Below, piece by piece: positions 15,515 to 22,955 of a DNA stretch of 64,000 nt. The position numbers and the translations under genes were made by a program. The stretch comes from Elusimicrobiota bacterium (lineage in GTDB: Bacteria; Elusimicrobiota; Elusimicrobia; UBA1565; UBA9628). Position 1 is the stretch's first letter, and the number at the start of each line of letters is the position of its first letter. Location of the stretch: positions 1-64,000 of the forward strand of contig JACRDP010000029.1 in assembly GCA_016212855.1 (NCBI GenBank), in the 5' to 3' direction. The notes under the pieces were generated by a model, which did no database searches, was not told the origin of the DNA, and saw only the letters and a program-made list of their open reading frames with translations.

Positions 15515-16999
15515 TCAATTCGAGGCTGTTACCGCGCCGCCTTTCCTCGACCACAACGGCGGCGAGCCCTCGCGTTGCGCCTGTATAAGCGCCTCGTAGA
15601 ACCGCCGGAACCTGACCGGGTCGATTTCGGCTGCGCGCTTGATATCGGCCAGCGCCCGTCCTCGCTGTCCAAGGGTCTCCATGGAAATTCCGCGGTATAG
15701 CAGGGCATCGCTCGACCGGGGATCGGCCTTTATGGCCAAAGTCGTCTCCTTGATCGCCTCCTCCACCTTTCCTGCCCGCGAGAAGACGGCCCCGCGGACC
15801 ATATGAGCCGTCGCGTCGCCGGCATTGCTCTCCAGAGCGCGGTTTGCGTCCTCCAGGGCCTGCTTGTCGTCGCCCTTAGCCAGTCCGCTGCGAGCTCTCT
15901 GGCCGTAGAACCTCTTCTGTGCCTCCTGATAGAGGCTTCCGTAGCGTTCCGGCGAGATCCGCGCGGCCTGCTTGAGGTCCTCGAGTGCTAGATCGTAACG
16001 GCCGCGATCCGACCAATTAAACCTGCCCCGGATGGCGAGTGCGTCCGCATCGCCTGAGTCGCTCTTCAAGGCGCGGTCAGCCCAGGCGAAGGCCTCGTCG
16101 CGGCGGCGCGACTGCATCATGAGCAGAGCCCTCTGGGACAAGGTCGCAGATTGTTCGTGGCTCAAGGCTACCGCCTTCAGGGAATCCTCGTCCGCTCCCT
16201 TGAGATTCCCGGTCATTCCGCGGGCCATCACCCGGGCGTAATAGAGCGGCGCTGAATCGCTGTTTTTCCTGATGGCGCCGCTCAAGACCTGTTCCGCCCG
16301 GACGGGGTCGCCGCGATCGAGTAAGGCGTACCCGTTGGCGAGCGCCGCCCGAGCGCCGGAGGCTGGCTTGAGCGGGCGCGCGCCCGCGACGCGCTCCTTC
16401 TCGAGTTCGATGGACCATTCGCCCTCGTCCATGGACTCCCCGGGCAGCCATTGTCGGCCAAAGAGCTTCCTGCTATCCGTCAGGGTCCGATCGAAGATTC
16501 CCCGGATTTTCTCATCGTGGAGACGCAGCGTTTGTTGATTGCGCACCTCGCGCAAATCCGGATCGTTGGGAAAGCGGTCCAGAGCGTCCATGAAGAGACG
16601 TTCGGCGGCGGGCATGTCTCCGCGGGTCAATGCATCTCGGATGGCGAGCTTGGCGGCGACGGCCTGCGGCTTGGCGGCAGCGGCTTGCGCCTTCTGCACG
16701 ACGGCCTGTGGTCCAGCGGCCGCAGTTTGCGCACTGGCGGCGGCGGCTTGCGCTCCGGCGGCGACGAGACTCCCGGCAACGGACACCTGTGCCTTAGCTG
16801 AATCGGGTTCGCTCGCGCCATCCTTAGGAGCGATCGGCGCGGGACCGGTCGCCTGAGGGGGATCATCTTCCTCAAGGAGCCCGCCCTGAAGATCTGCCGA
16901 ATTAGTGGCGGAAGTGCTTTCCGGGCTTTTTTCTTGACAATAGACGGGGGGAGCGGCGAAAATGGAGCATGAGATCAGGAGAAAGGACGCTCTGACCAT
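15515..16999 (-). CDS. Exported TPR-repeat protein
   Basis: This 494-residue protein starts with a signal peptide (MVRASFLLISCSIFAAPPVYCQ). It has an Ala/Gln-rich low-complexity segment (about residues 70-115, repeats of AAAxxQA) and at least seven TPR units to the C-terminus (for example ADEDSLKAVALSHEQSATLSQRALLMM and GKVEEAIKETTLAIKADPRSSDALLYRG). TPRs mediate protein-protein contact, here in the periplasm. The ATG at 16999 was chosen because it opens the signal peptide and lies 10 nt after a good -10 box. The longer upstream frame would cross the promoter. The partner is unknown. Confidence 0.8.
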   Translation of the reverse strand: MVRASFLLISCSIFAAPPVYCQEKSPESTSATNSADLQGGLLEEDDPPQATGPAPIAPKDGASEPDSAKAQVSVAGSLVAAGAQAAAASAQTAAAGPQAVVQKAQAAAAKPQAVAAKLAIRDALTRGDMPAAERLFMDALDRFPNDPDLREVRNQQTLRLHDEKIRGIFDRTLTDSRKLFGRQWLPGESMDEGEWSIELEKERVAGARPLKPASGARAALANGYALLDRGDPVRAEQVLSGAIRKNSDSAPLYYARVMARGMTGNLKGADEDSLKAVALSHEQSATLSQRALLMMQSRRRDEAFAWADRALKSDSGDADALAIRGRFNWSDRGRYDLALEDLKQAARISPERYGSLYQEAQKRFYGQRARSGLAKGDDKQALEDANRALESNAGDATAHMVRGAVFSRAGKVEEAIKETTLAIKADPRSSDALLYRGISMETLGQRGRALADIKRAAEIDPVRFRRFYEALIQAQREGSPPLWSRKGGAVTASN

Positions 17000-17008
17000 A
17001 CTTCGCGT

Positions 17009-17037
17009 AGTATAACCCCGGTCACCATTATCCGCAA
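17009..17037 (-). promoter_or_regulatory. Sigma-70 promoter giving a near-leaderless mRNA
   Basis: On the minus strand TTGCGG (17037-17032), a 17-bp spacer and TATACT (17014-17009) lie so close to the ATG at 16999 that the transcript would start within a few bases of the start codon. Confidence 0.65.
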
Positions 17038-17152
17038 TGAAGAAACCGCCCAAAAGGCCCCTTAAGTTCACGGGCCTAAAAGATCGATCCGGTACCCTTG
17101 TGGCCCAGGCGTACGAGGCCATGCCCGAGTACAATTCCATTAAGGAAATCAT

Positions 17153-17764
17153 ATGACCATGAACCATATCCGTCTTGTCTCCGCGCTGACGTTGCTGCCG
17201 ATGACGGCGGCGGCCCAGGTTCGGGATGCAGCATCCCTGTTGCGCGGACCGGTCCAAGCTCTGGGACAAGCCGGATTTGCTGGGATGAAGGACATTTCTG
17301 TGTCTGAGCCTCCGAGCGCCTTGTCGGCGTCGCCGGCGGCTGCGCCCGCTGATGAAACCTCGCAGGCGGTCAAAGCCTTGGTCGAAGCTGCCCTAAAGTC
17401 CGGCGGTGACAGGACTTCCTTCGGCGCCATCCTCAGAAAAGTGGGGCTCGTCTTCAACGGTGAAATCGTTCCGGTCAAAGACTTGCAGGTCGCGGAAACA
17501 GACCTGGTCAGACTTTTTTCCGTTACGTCAGTCCGTGGAACAAACGATATTTTTATCGAGACTGTAAAGAAGGTCGGGGGCAAGAAGAAACTCCGGTCGT
17601 ATCTGATCTCACCCGATGGGAAACTTCTCGGGTCAGCTGTCTCATGGAAAGAGAACGGGGCATATCTCACGGACTCGATTCCTGCGGCGGAAGCCGAAGC
17701 CGATTATCGAGAACAGCTCGATTTCTGGATGCGGTACTATCGCGCCAATCTGAAGAAGCCTTAA
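17153..17764 (+). CDS. Exported hypothetical protein
   Basis: The 203-residue protein has a signal peptide (MTMNHIRLVSALTLLPMTAAAQ), an Ala/Pro-rich linker and a conserved-looking globular C-terminal half from about residue 85 (TSFGAILRKVGLVFNGEIVPVKDLQVAETDLVRLF to the end). AGGA 7 nt before the ATG supports the start. No family is recognised. It is convergent with the transferase gene of the peptide operon and divergent from the TPR gene. Confidence 0.65.
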   Translation: MTMNHIRLVSALTLLPMTAAAQVRDAASLLRGPVQALGQAGFAGMKDISVSEPPSALSASPAAAPADETSQAVKALVEAALKSGGDRTSFGAILRKVGLVFNGEIVPVKDLQVAETDLVRLFSVTSVRGTNDIFIETVKKVGGKKKLRSYLISPDGKLLGSAVSWKENGAYLTDSIPAAEAEADYREQLDFWMRYYRANLKKP

Positions 17765-17811
17765 GAGACTCGCCCGTTGAGACCCGCGCGCCTTACCCTT
17801 TTTAGCCGCGG

Positions 17812-18846
17812 TCACGGCACCGAACGTCGGATCTGCGGTCGGCGAAGTTCAAATTCGGCAATCTCCGTTTCTCTCTGCCGTTCGGCAATCCGTGATAGAT
17901 AATCCCTGCAAGCTGTTGGAAGCTTCAATCCTGGGGCCGTCAACCACATGGCCATCGTTTCCAGGCGGAGTCGTTGAGCGTCATCCGTGACAGCGCCTGA
18001 GCCGATGAGATTCTCAGGCGTCTCGCTCCATGAGTCCCAATCGTGAGCCCCCGTATCCGCCGAGAGCCCGCAAGCGACCAAGGCGGCAGGAGCGACCGGA
18101 GCCTTGAACGCGGCCACTGCGTCGTCCAGCCGTTCAAAACCTTCACTGTTGATCGGCTGACGAAGAATCTTCGTCATATAATTCAAGAGCCACGCTGAGA
18201 GCAAATCCGGCTGGGTCGCGGCCCTCGCGACGAGTTCCCGCCGCAATGCCGCCTCGGGGAGGTTTGATAAGACCCACGTCTGAGAGGCGTAATGGTCGAA
18301 AACAGCGGTTTGAAAACCCATAGACTTCGCAAGCTCCCGGAATACTGGCTCGAACGGGTCGTGCATGCGCGCATACCGATAGAAACGGTTCTCGGGCCGG
18401 AAGAGATGCACGAAGATGATCCCCTCCGGCTTCAGCCGGCCGCGCATGTGGGCTATGAATTCGGGATCGAGGACTCCCGGAAGCAGCCCATCCGGCCCAT
18501 AAAGATCGACCCATATCGAGTCGTAGCGTTCCTCCGTTTGCTTGATAAATCGGAACGCATCGTCCGTCACTACTGCGAGATCCCAGTCGCAAGAGGGATG
18601 GCGAGAGGTATCAAGGTCGACGCCCGTCTGGCGGTGGGCTTTGTCGGTGAGCGCGAGTCGGCGAGGGCCCGAGCCGCCGGCGAGGCCCAACGTCAAGGTG
18701 TGGCCGCCGGGTTTCAGTATCCCCGATAAAGCCCAGTCGTCCCAGTAGTAATAGGTCAGAGCCTCACCCGGCGGATAGTAGCTCACCAGCATATCCGCGG
18801 CTTTCGGCTGTTCCGATGTCGACTCGACGATTAAGACGCCGTCCAT
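17812..18846 (-). CDS. Spermidine-synthase-like SAM-dependent transferase
   Basis: The 344-residue cytoplasmic enzyme has a class I Rossmann fold. Motif I is LGLAGGSG (53-60), the acidic residue at the end of strand 2 lies in GVDLD (75-79), and TDDAFRFI and YDSIWVDLYGPDGLLP (108-123) match the spermidine synthase family. AGGAGGAA precedes the ATG at 18846, which overlaps the MFS gene by 16 nt; longer frames lack a ribosome-binding site. It is the last gene of the peptide-ThiF-MFS operon. In microcin C pathways a related-fold enzyme adds an aminocarboxypropyl group to the nucleotide; a similar decorating role is inferred here, but methylation is possible. Confidence 0.75.
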   Translation of the reverse strand: MDGVLIVESTSEQPKAADMLVSYYPPGEALTYYYWDDWALSGILKPGGHTLTLGLAGGSGPRRLALTDKAHRQTGVDLDTSRHPSCDWDLAVVTDDAFRFIKQTEERYDSIWVDLYGPDGLLPGVLDPEFIAHMRGRLKPEGIIFVHLFRPENRFYRYARMHDPFEPVFRELAKSMGFQTAVFDHYASQTWVLSNLPEAALRRELVARAATQPDLLSAWLLNYMTKILRQPINSEGFERLDDAVAAFKAPVAPAALVACGLSADTGAHDWDSWSETPENLIGSGAVTDDAQRLRLETMAMWLTAPGLKLPTACRDYLSRIAERQRETEIAEFELRRPQIRRSVP

Positions 18847-19883
18847 AGAGTTCCTCCTATCACGAACGTTCCGTAAAAACCGAGACCGAGCGCCGCTACG
18901 GGGCTGAATCCGACTCCGGCGAAAAGTCCCGACAGGACGATGCCGCTCGCCAAGCCGCAATACTTCACGCTGAGCGCCTCGTTGAATGTAGCGTCCTTGG
19001 ACAACCATTGGGTCTCCACGTAGCCGAAACTGAGGCCCCAAGAGAAAAGGATGAGAGGGATGAACCACGGCGTCGTAATGAGGAACGCGGCAGGGATGAC
19101 GCTGAACGCGACTAAGAACCATTTTTCGTGGCCTCCGCCTAGGGCTACTGGGAGCCTTGCTCCCAGAGATGCGGATAGCAGAGGGATGCAGGCATAGAGA
19201 CCGACATGCCACCCATCCAGTTGCAATAACCTCAACGCGATGGGGTAGATCATATTGCTGATGGCTCCCATCGCGGCTCCCGCCAGAAAAAGGATGGCCA
19301 GCGTCGTTCGCGCAGATCCATTAGCGCTCGGGCCGGGAGCCGAGGCTTCAAGGGCGGGGGCCGACCGGCTGCTCAGTCTTTGGATCAGGAACGCGAGCAG
19401 TGCCATTCCAATCAAACCCATCGCCGCATTGGGGATGGACCGCAACTGAAGGGATAAGACCGGGCTGGCAACGAGGCTGATGCAAGAGATGCCCCATAAG
19501 ACGGAGTTCCCCTCGGCCAGGCCGCCGGCGCCTTCTTCGGAGAACCAGGACTGCAGGGCGGGAACGAGGAGCGCTTCCATCATCCCCAGCAAGAGGGCAA
19601 GGAGCGAGTATCCGAGCAACCCCAGGCCATGACGCGTCGCCATCGTCACGCATGCGAAGACGAGACCCGTCGCCAGTCCCAGGGCTCCCACTTTGCGGCG
19701 CTTCTCCGTCGCGGCGCGCCAATAGAAGGCGAAGATCGACGGGGCGAACATGAGAGCGGTGAAGATGGTCATGACCAAAAAACCCGGATAGTCCTTCAGC
19801 AGAAGGTCGATGAGACCGAAGCGGTAGATGCCGACGTTCAAAAGGGCGATCGCCAGGACACCAGTCATTCTCATCGGAGTCAT
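18831..19883 (-). CDS. MFS-type exporter of the peptide operon
   Basis: This 350-residue integral membrane protein has about 10-11 hydrophobic helices (for example GVLAIALLNVGIYRFGLIDLLL and LGLATGLVFACVTMATRHG), somewhat short for the 12-TM major facilitator fold. The ATG at 19883 overlaps the E1 gene stop (ATGA) behind GAGGGA, so translation is coupled. In microcin C operons an MFS protein (MccC) exports the modified peptide. By position this protein is inferred to export the product of the two 17-residue peptides. Confidence 0.75.
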   Translation of the reverse strand: MTPMRMTGVLAIALLNVGIYRFGLIDLLLKDYPGFLVMTIFTALMFAPSIFAFYWRAATEKRRKVGALGLATGLVFACVTMATRHGLGLLGYSLLALLLGMMEALLVPALQSWFSEEGAGGLAEGNSVLWGISCISLVASPVLSLQLRSIPNAAMGLIGMALLAFLIQRLSSRSAPALEASAPGPSANGSARTTLAILFLAGAAMGAISNMIYPIALRLLQLDGWHVGLYACIPLLSASLGARLPVALGGGHEKWFLVAFSVIPAAFLITTPWFIPLILFSWGLSFGYVETQWLSKDATFNEALSVKYCGLASGIVLSGLFAGVGFSPVAALGLGFYGTFVIGGTLWTAS

Positions 19884-20959
19884 GCCGTTCCCTCGCAGGT
19901 CCTGCATCCGGGAGTAGGAGGCACTTCCTCGACGCGCAGCGCGCAAGTGTTTAGGTCGAATTCGCCGCGGCGATTGATGAACCGCGGAGCTTCGCATCCC
20001 GTGAGGACTCGGACGATCTCGGGCATCTGAAGAGCCGCCATCGCGACGGTGGCGGGGAGGAAAACGCCGGATTTCATCTCGGAGAGCTTGAGCTTCCCGA
20101 ACGGCGAGACCTTCTTCGCCGTCGTCTTCTCATAACAATGCCAACAGGTCGAGTTGCCGGGGATCAAAGTGGGCGGCACCGACGTCATGTGGCCGTTGTA
20201 GCCGCCCGCGGGGATCAAAGGGATCTTCCGAGGGTAGCACGCGTCGAAAAGCCACCGGCTAGTCTCATCCATCGAGGGGTAGTCGGCGCAGTTGATGACG
20301 AGGTCGACTTTCGGCAAGATTTCACCGAGCCATTCCGCGTCGCGGGTCAGTTTCTCCACATGAGTCGTGACCGCCGTCTCCGGGGAAATATTTTCGATGA
20401 CCGACTTTAGAACCTCGACCTTCAGCTCTCCCACGCGGCCGGCATAGAAGATCTGGCGCCCCAGGTTCCCGATCTCGACGCGATCGTGGTCCACGATCGT
20501 GAGGTTCCCGACTCCTACTCCTGCCAACTGGACCGCCATGTGGGAGCCGCCGCCTCCGGCTCCCACGATCAGGACCCTGCTGCGCAGCAGGCTGTCTTGG
20601 ATGTCTCTGCCCGTCCGGCCCGCGGGCGCGAGCCCGGAAAAATACACGAGTTGTCGTTTCAGCCGGGCCTCATAATTCGGCCCGAACTCCACGTTTGAAT
20701 CCGACGCGGCGTCACGGAAGATGTTGTCGTCAATCAGCCCTCGAAAGAAAGCCTCAAGATCGCTGTGGGTGAGGTCCTGCTTATCGAGTTGCTTCAGGAT
20801 ATCCCCGAGCGCACGTCTTCCATCGGCGAGCGAGACCGCGCGTCCGCCTACCTCGTCGATCGCATAGGTGACCACCTCGGCCCTATGACAGCAGTAGAAC
20901 CGCATGGATGAAGGGCCGGCGTCGATGAGCGTTATGTGCTCCCGCATGATCGGATGCAT
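19880..20959 (-). CDS. MccB/ThiF-like E1 peptide-activating enzyme
   Basis: The 359-residue size is close to MccB (about 350). An N-terminal domain of about 115 residues could be the peptide clamp. The E1 fold has the nucleotide motif LIVGAGGGGSH (131-140), IVDHDRVEIGNLGRQIF (D157, D159, N165, R168) and a zinc tetrad of two CxxC pairs (C272/C275 and C352/C355). In MccB this fold adenylates the C-terminal residue of a heptapeptide. AAGGAG precedes the ATG at 20959. Upstream on the same strand lie the two tiny peptide genes, separated by a 14-bp hairpin as in mcc operons. The precursors end in Val, not the Asn of microcin C, so the chemistry may differ. Confidence 0.82.
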   Translation of the reverse strand: MHPIMREHITLIDAGPSSMRFYCCHRAEVVTYAIDEVGGRAVSLADGRRALGDILKQLDKQDLTHSDLEAFFRGLIDDNIFRDAASDSNVEFGPNYEARLKRQLVYFSGLAPAGRTGRDIQDSLLRSRVLIVGAGGGGSHMAVQLAGVGVGNLTIVDHDRVEIGNLGRQIFYAGRVGELKVEVLKSVIENISPETAVTTHVEKLTRDAEWLGEILPKVDLVINCADYPSMDETSRWLFDACYPRKIPLIPAGGYNGHMTSVPPTLIPGNSTCWHCYEKTTAKKVSPFGKLKLSEMKSGVFLPATVAMAALQMPEIVRVLTGCEAPRFINRRGEFDLNTCALRVEEVPPTPGCRTCEGTA

Positions 20960-20982
20960 GTTTATTCTCCTTTCCGCCGTTT

Positions 20983-21015
20983 GCCGCCCGCTCCACTTGG
21001 CGTGGAGCGGGCGGC
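20983..21015 (-). terminator. Attenuator-like hairpin between peptide and E1 genes
   Basis: A perfect 14-bp stem (GCCGCCCGCTCCAC / GTGGAGCGGGCGGC) closes a 5-nt loop, with no U-run after it. It sits after the first-named peptide gene and before the E1 ribosome-binding site. It could limit read-through or protect the 3' end, giving more peptide mRNA than enzyme mRNA. Confidence 0.65.
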
Positions 21016-21031
21016 TGTCGGCAGGTACGGG

Positions 21032-21085
21032 TTAGACGCCCTTGACGAGGTCGAGGCGGCGGGCGGCGGTCTTGATGAGCTTCAT
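21032..21085 (-). CDS. 17-aa precursor peptide, copy 1
   Basis: The product is MKLIKTAARRLDLVKGV. AAAGGAG lies 7 nt before the ATG at 21085. It shares MKLIKT at the start, LD in the middle and KGV at the end with the second copy 76 nt upstream. Leu3, Thr6 and Val17 use different synonymous codons in the two copies, which points to selection on the peptide. It directly precedes the MccB-like gene. It is inferred to be a ribosomally made signal or toxin precursor modified at its C-terminus; it could also be a regulatory leader peptide. Confidence 0.75.
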   Translation of the reverse strand: MKLIKTAARRLDLVKGV

Positions 21086-21161
21086 TTTGTTCTCCTTTGA
21101 GGCGTTGGTTGCGGCGGTCGCACGACTTGGCGCTTGCGCGCTGGCCCTGAGCGTCTCTGGA

Positions 21162-21215
21162 TTACACGCCCTTGATGATGTCGAGGGCGGCGGTCTGAGT
21201 CTTGATCAGCTTCAT
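21162..21215 (-). CDS. 17-aa precursor peptide, copy 2
   Basis: The product is MKLIKTQTAALDIIKGV, with GGAGG 6 nt before the ATG at 21215. An in-frame ATG at 21290 would add 25 charged residues. That codon lies between the promoter motif and the expected start site, and the addition has no counterpart in copy 1, so the short form is preferred. Eleven of 17 residues match copy 1. The amphipathic pattern (KLIK...LDIIKG) would suit a membrane-active or secreted signalling peptide. Confidence 0.75.
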   Translation of the reverse strand: MKLIKTQTAALDIIKGV

Positions 21216-21292
21216 GGTTTCCTCCGTTCGCGTCGATTTGTCTTTGCGGGTTTGATCCCGCCCCGATTCTTCATCGGCTGACACCCTCATGT

Positions 21293-21309
21293 GATCAATT
21301 TTTATGCAG
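21293..21309 (-). promoter_or_regulatory. Variant sigma-54-like promoter, copy 2
   Basis: CTGCATAAAAATTGATC points toward the peptide-E1-MFS-transferase operon. The TG-N10-GA spacing equals the GG-N10-GC spacing of sigma-54 promoters. Transcription would start near 21282, about 67 nt before the first peptide ATG. GTGTCAG lies 8 nt after TTGATC, the same as in copy 3. Confidence 0.65.
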
Positions 21310-21400
21310 TAGCACAGTCGAAGCGGTTTCCTCGCGGAAAAATGGTTCCTACGATCCCGACCGGCGAAACAGGGGTAATTTCCTGTAGAATTACAATCTA

Positions 21401-22756
21401 ATGAGAAAGCTCAAGGTCTTGGTCGTCGAGGACGATCCTCTCGCGCGCGAACTCGTGAAGGGAGAGTTGCGGGAGCACGAGGTGGATTTCGCCGCGGATC
21501 TGGCCTCCGGCCGCAAGAAGATCGCCGCTCGCCGCAATGACATCTGCTTCATTGATCTCAAGCTCGGCGCCAAGGATGACAAGTCCGGGCTGGAGCTGGT
21601 CCCTTTGGCGGCCAAGGCGGGGGCGTACTGCGTGGTGATGTCCGGCCACGACTCGGAGGCGGTGGTCGAGCGCGCCTATGAGCTCGGCTGCGACGACTTC
21701 TACGCCAAGGGCAACGAAGAGGAGAACGTGAGCGCGGTCGTCGCGCGCTTCCTGCGTAAACGCCCGGAGGACGGCGAGGACCGTCTGTTTAAGGACCTCT
21801 TCATCACGGAGGATGCAGCCACGCGCGCAAGCGTCACCGAGACGCTTAAGTACGCCGCCTCGGAGTTGCCGGTCATCATCCTGGGGCCCTCCGGCACCGG
21901 GAAGACGAGCCTGGCAGAAGTCATCCACGGCCGCTCCGGCCGGAGCGGCCAGTTCGTCGCGATCAACTGTGCCGACTACACGGAAGATCTCTTGGAAGCC
22001 GAGTTGTTCGGATACCGCAAAGGGGCGTTCACCGGCGCCGGCGATGGACGCAAGGGCAAACTCCTCCTGGCGGACGGGGGGACCCTTTTCCTCGATGAGA
22101 TCGGCTCGATGAGCCTCAAGATGCAGAACAAGCTCCTCAAGGCCATTGAGGAGAAGGCCTTTCATCCCCTCGGATCGGACAGCGCCGTGAAGTCCCGATT
22201 CCGCATCGTCAGCGCGACTTTGGAGAACCTTCAGAACCTCGTCAAAAAGGGACGCCTCCGCTTCGACTTCCTCCAGCGCGTCCAGGGCGTGACGATCGAA
22301 CTGAAGCCCTTGGCTCGGCGAAAGGACGACATCCTCCCGCTGATCTCCTTCTTCAACCGCGGCGGACTGCGCCTGTCCTTTACGGCGGACGCAAAGCAGC
22401 TACTTTTGCGCCACGATTGGCAGGGCAACGTCCGGGAGCTCAAGAAGTTCGTGGACCTGGCGGCGGGCGGCGAGTCCGGGCGCGTCACCGCCGATGCGGC
22501 GCGCCAGCTTTTGGCGACGACCCGCGCCGGCCAGTCCTCCGACGAGTTCCTCACCGAGCAGCAGTATCACTATATCCTCGAAAACGGCCTCTACGCCGCA
22601 GTCAAGCGCTTCGAGGATGGGGCCATCCAACGCAGCCTGACGGACAACGAGGGCCGCAAGACCAAGGTGATGGCCGACCTGAAGATAGACACCGGCCTCC
22701 TCTACCAGTCTCTGAAGAGGACGGGGAAACATCGGAGCAAGACCAATGGCGACTGA
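21401..22756 (+). CDS. NtrC-family response regulator (sigma-54 activator)
   Basis: The 451-residue protein has a receiver domain (VVEDDP; phosphoacceptor Asp52 in CFIDLKLG). Its AAA+ domain has Walker A GPSGTGKTS (162-170), the sigma-54-contact loop GAFTGA (208-213) inside ELFGYRKGAFTGAGDGRKG, Walker B GGTLFLDEIG and the HDWQGNVRELKKF segment. A C-terminal Fis-like helix-turn-helix follows (about 410-445). It would hydrolyse ATP to open sigma-54 promoters. It is divergent from the peptide operon and forms an operon with the two following genes, including a sigma-54 paralogue. A -10-like TAGAAT about 10 nt before the ATG and no Shine-Dalgarno suggest a leaderless mRNA. Confidence 0.93.
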   Translation: MRKLKVLVVEDDPLARELVKGELREHEVDFAADLASGRKKIAARRNDICFIDLKLGAKDDKSGLELVPLAAKAGAYCVVMSGHDSEAVVERAYELGCDDFYAKGNEEENVSAVVARFLRKRPEDGEDRLFKDLFITEDAATRASVTETLKYAASELPVIILGPSGTGKTSLAEVIHGRSGRSGQFVAINCADYTEDLLEAELFGYRKGAFTGAGDGRKGKLLLADGGTLFLDEIGSMSLKMQNKLLKAIEEKAFHPLGSDSAVKSRFRIVSATLENLQNLVKKGRLRFDFLQRVQGVTIELKPLARRKDDILPLISFFNRGGLRLSFTADAKQLLLRHDWQGNVRELKKFVDLAAGGESGRVTADAARQLLATTRAGQSSDEFLTEQQYHYILENGLYAAVKRFEDGAIQRSLTDNEGRKTKVMADLKIDTGLLYQSLKRTGKHRSKTNGD

Positions 22757-22955
22757 TCTCGCCGCCGAACTGGTCGATTTGCGCCACGACATCAACGCCA
22801 AGTGCCCCAACCTCAAGACGGCGGCGGCGCAGCTGCGGGGCGAAGTTACGGACAAGGAGCTTAAGCTCGTGCGGCTGATGGAAGAGCAGGCGCGCTCATT
22901 GACCGAACGGATCGCCGCTTATGGAGCGATGCTGCGCGACGGCCGCCGGAAATGA
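22746..22955 (+). CDS. 69-aa protein with a histidine-kinase-like RHDIN box
   Basis: This small helical protein overlaps the activator gene by 11 nt and the sigma-54 gene by 4 nt. LVDLRHDINAKCPNLKTAAAQLRG resembles the phosphoacceptor helix of kinases (typically LRHDINNPL), and the rest (KLVRLMEEQARSLTERIAAYGAML) would form the second helix of a dimerisation hairpin. No ATPase domain follows. It may be a stand-alone phosphotransfer or dimerisation module that links the receivers of this region to the hybrid kinase, or a decoy. The His is at about residue 14. Confidence 0.6.
   Translation: MATDLAAELVDLRHDINAKCPNLKTAAAQLRGEVTDKELKLVRLMEEQARSLTERIAAYGAMLRDGRRK

Noticed and set aside
21216-21290. 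25-residue N-terminal extension of peptide copy 2 from the ATG at 21290
   Set aside because: The codon lies upstream of the expected transcription start, the extension has no counterpart in copy 1, and a good ribosome-binding site serves the ATG at 21215.
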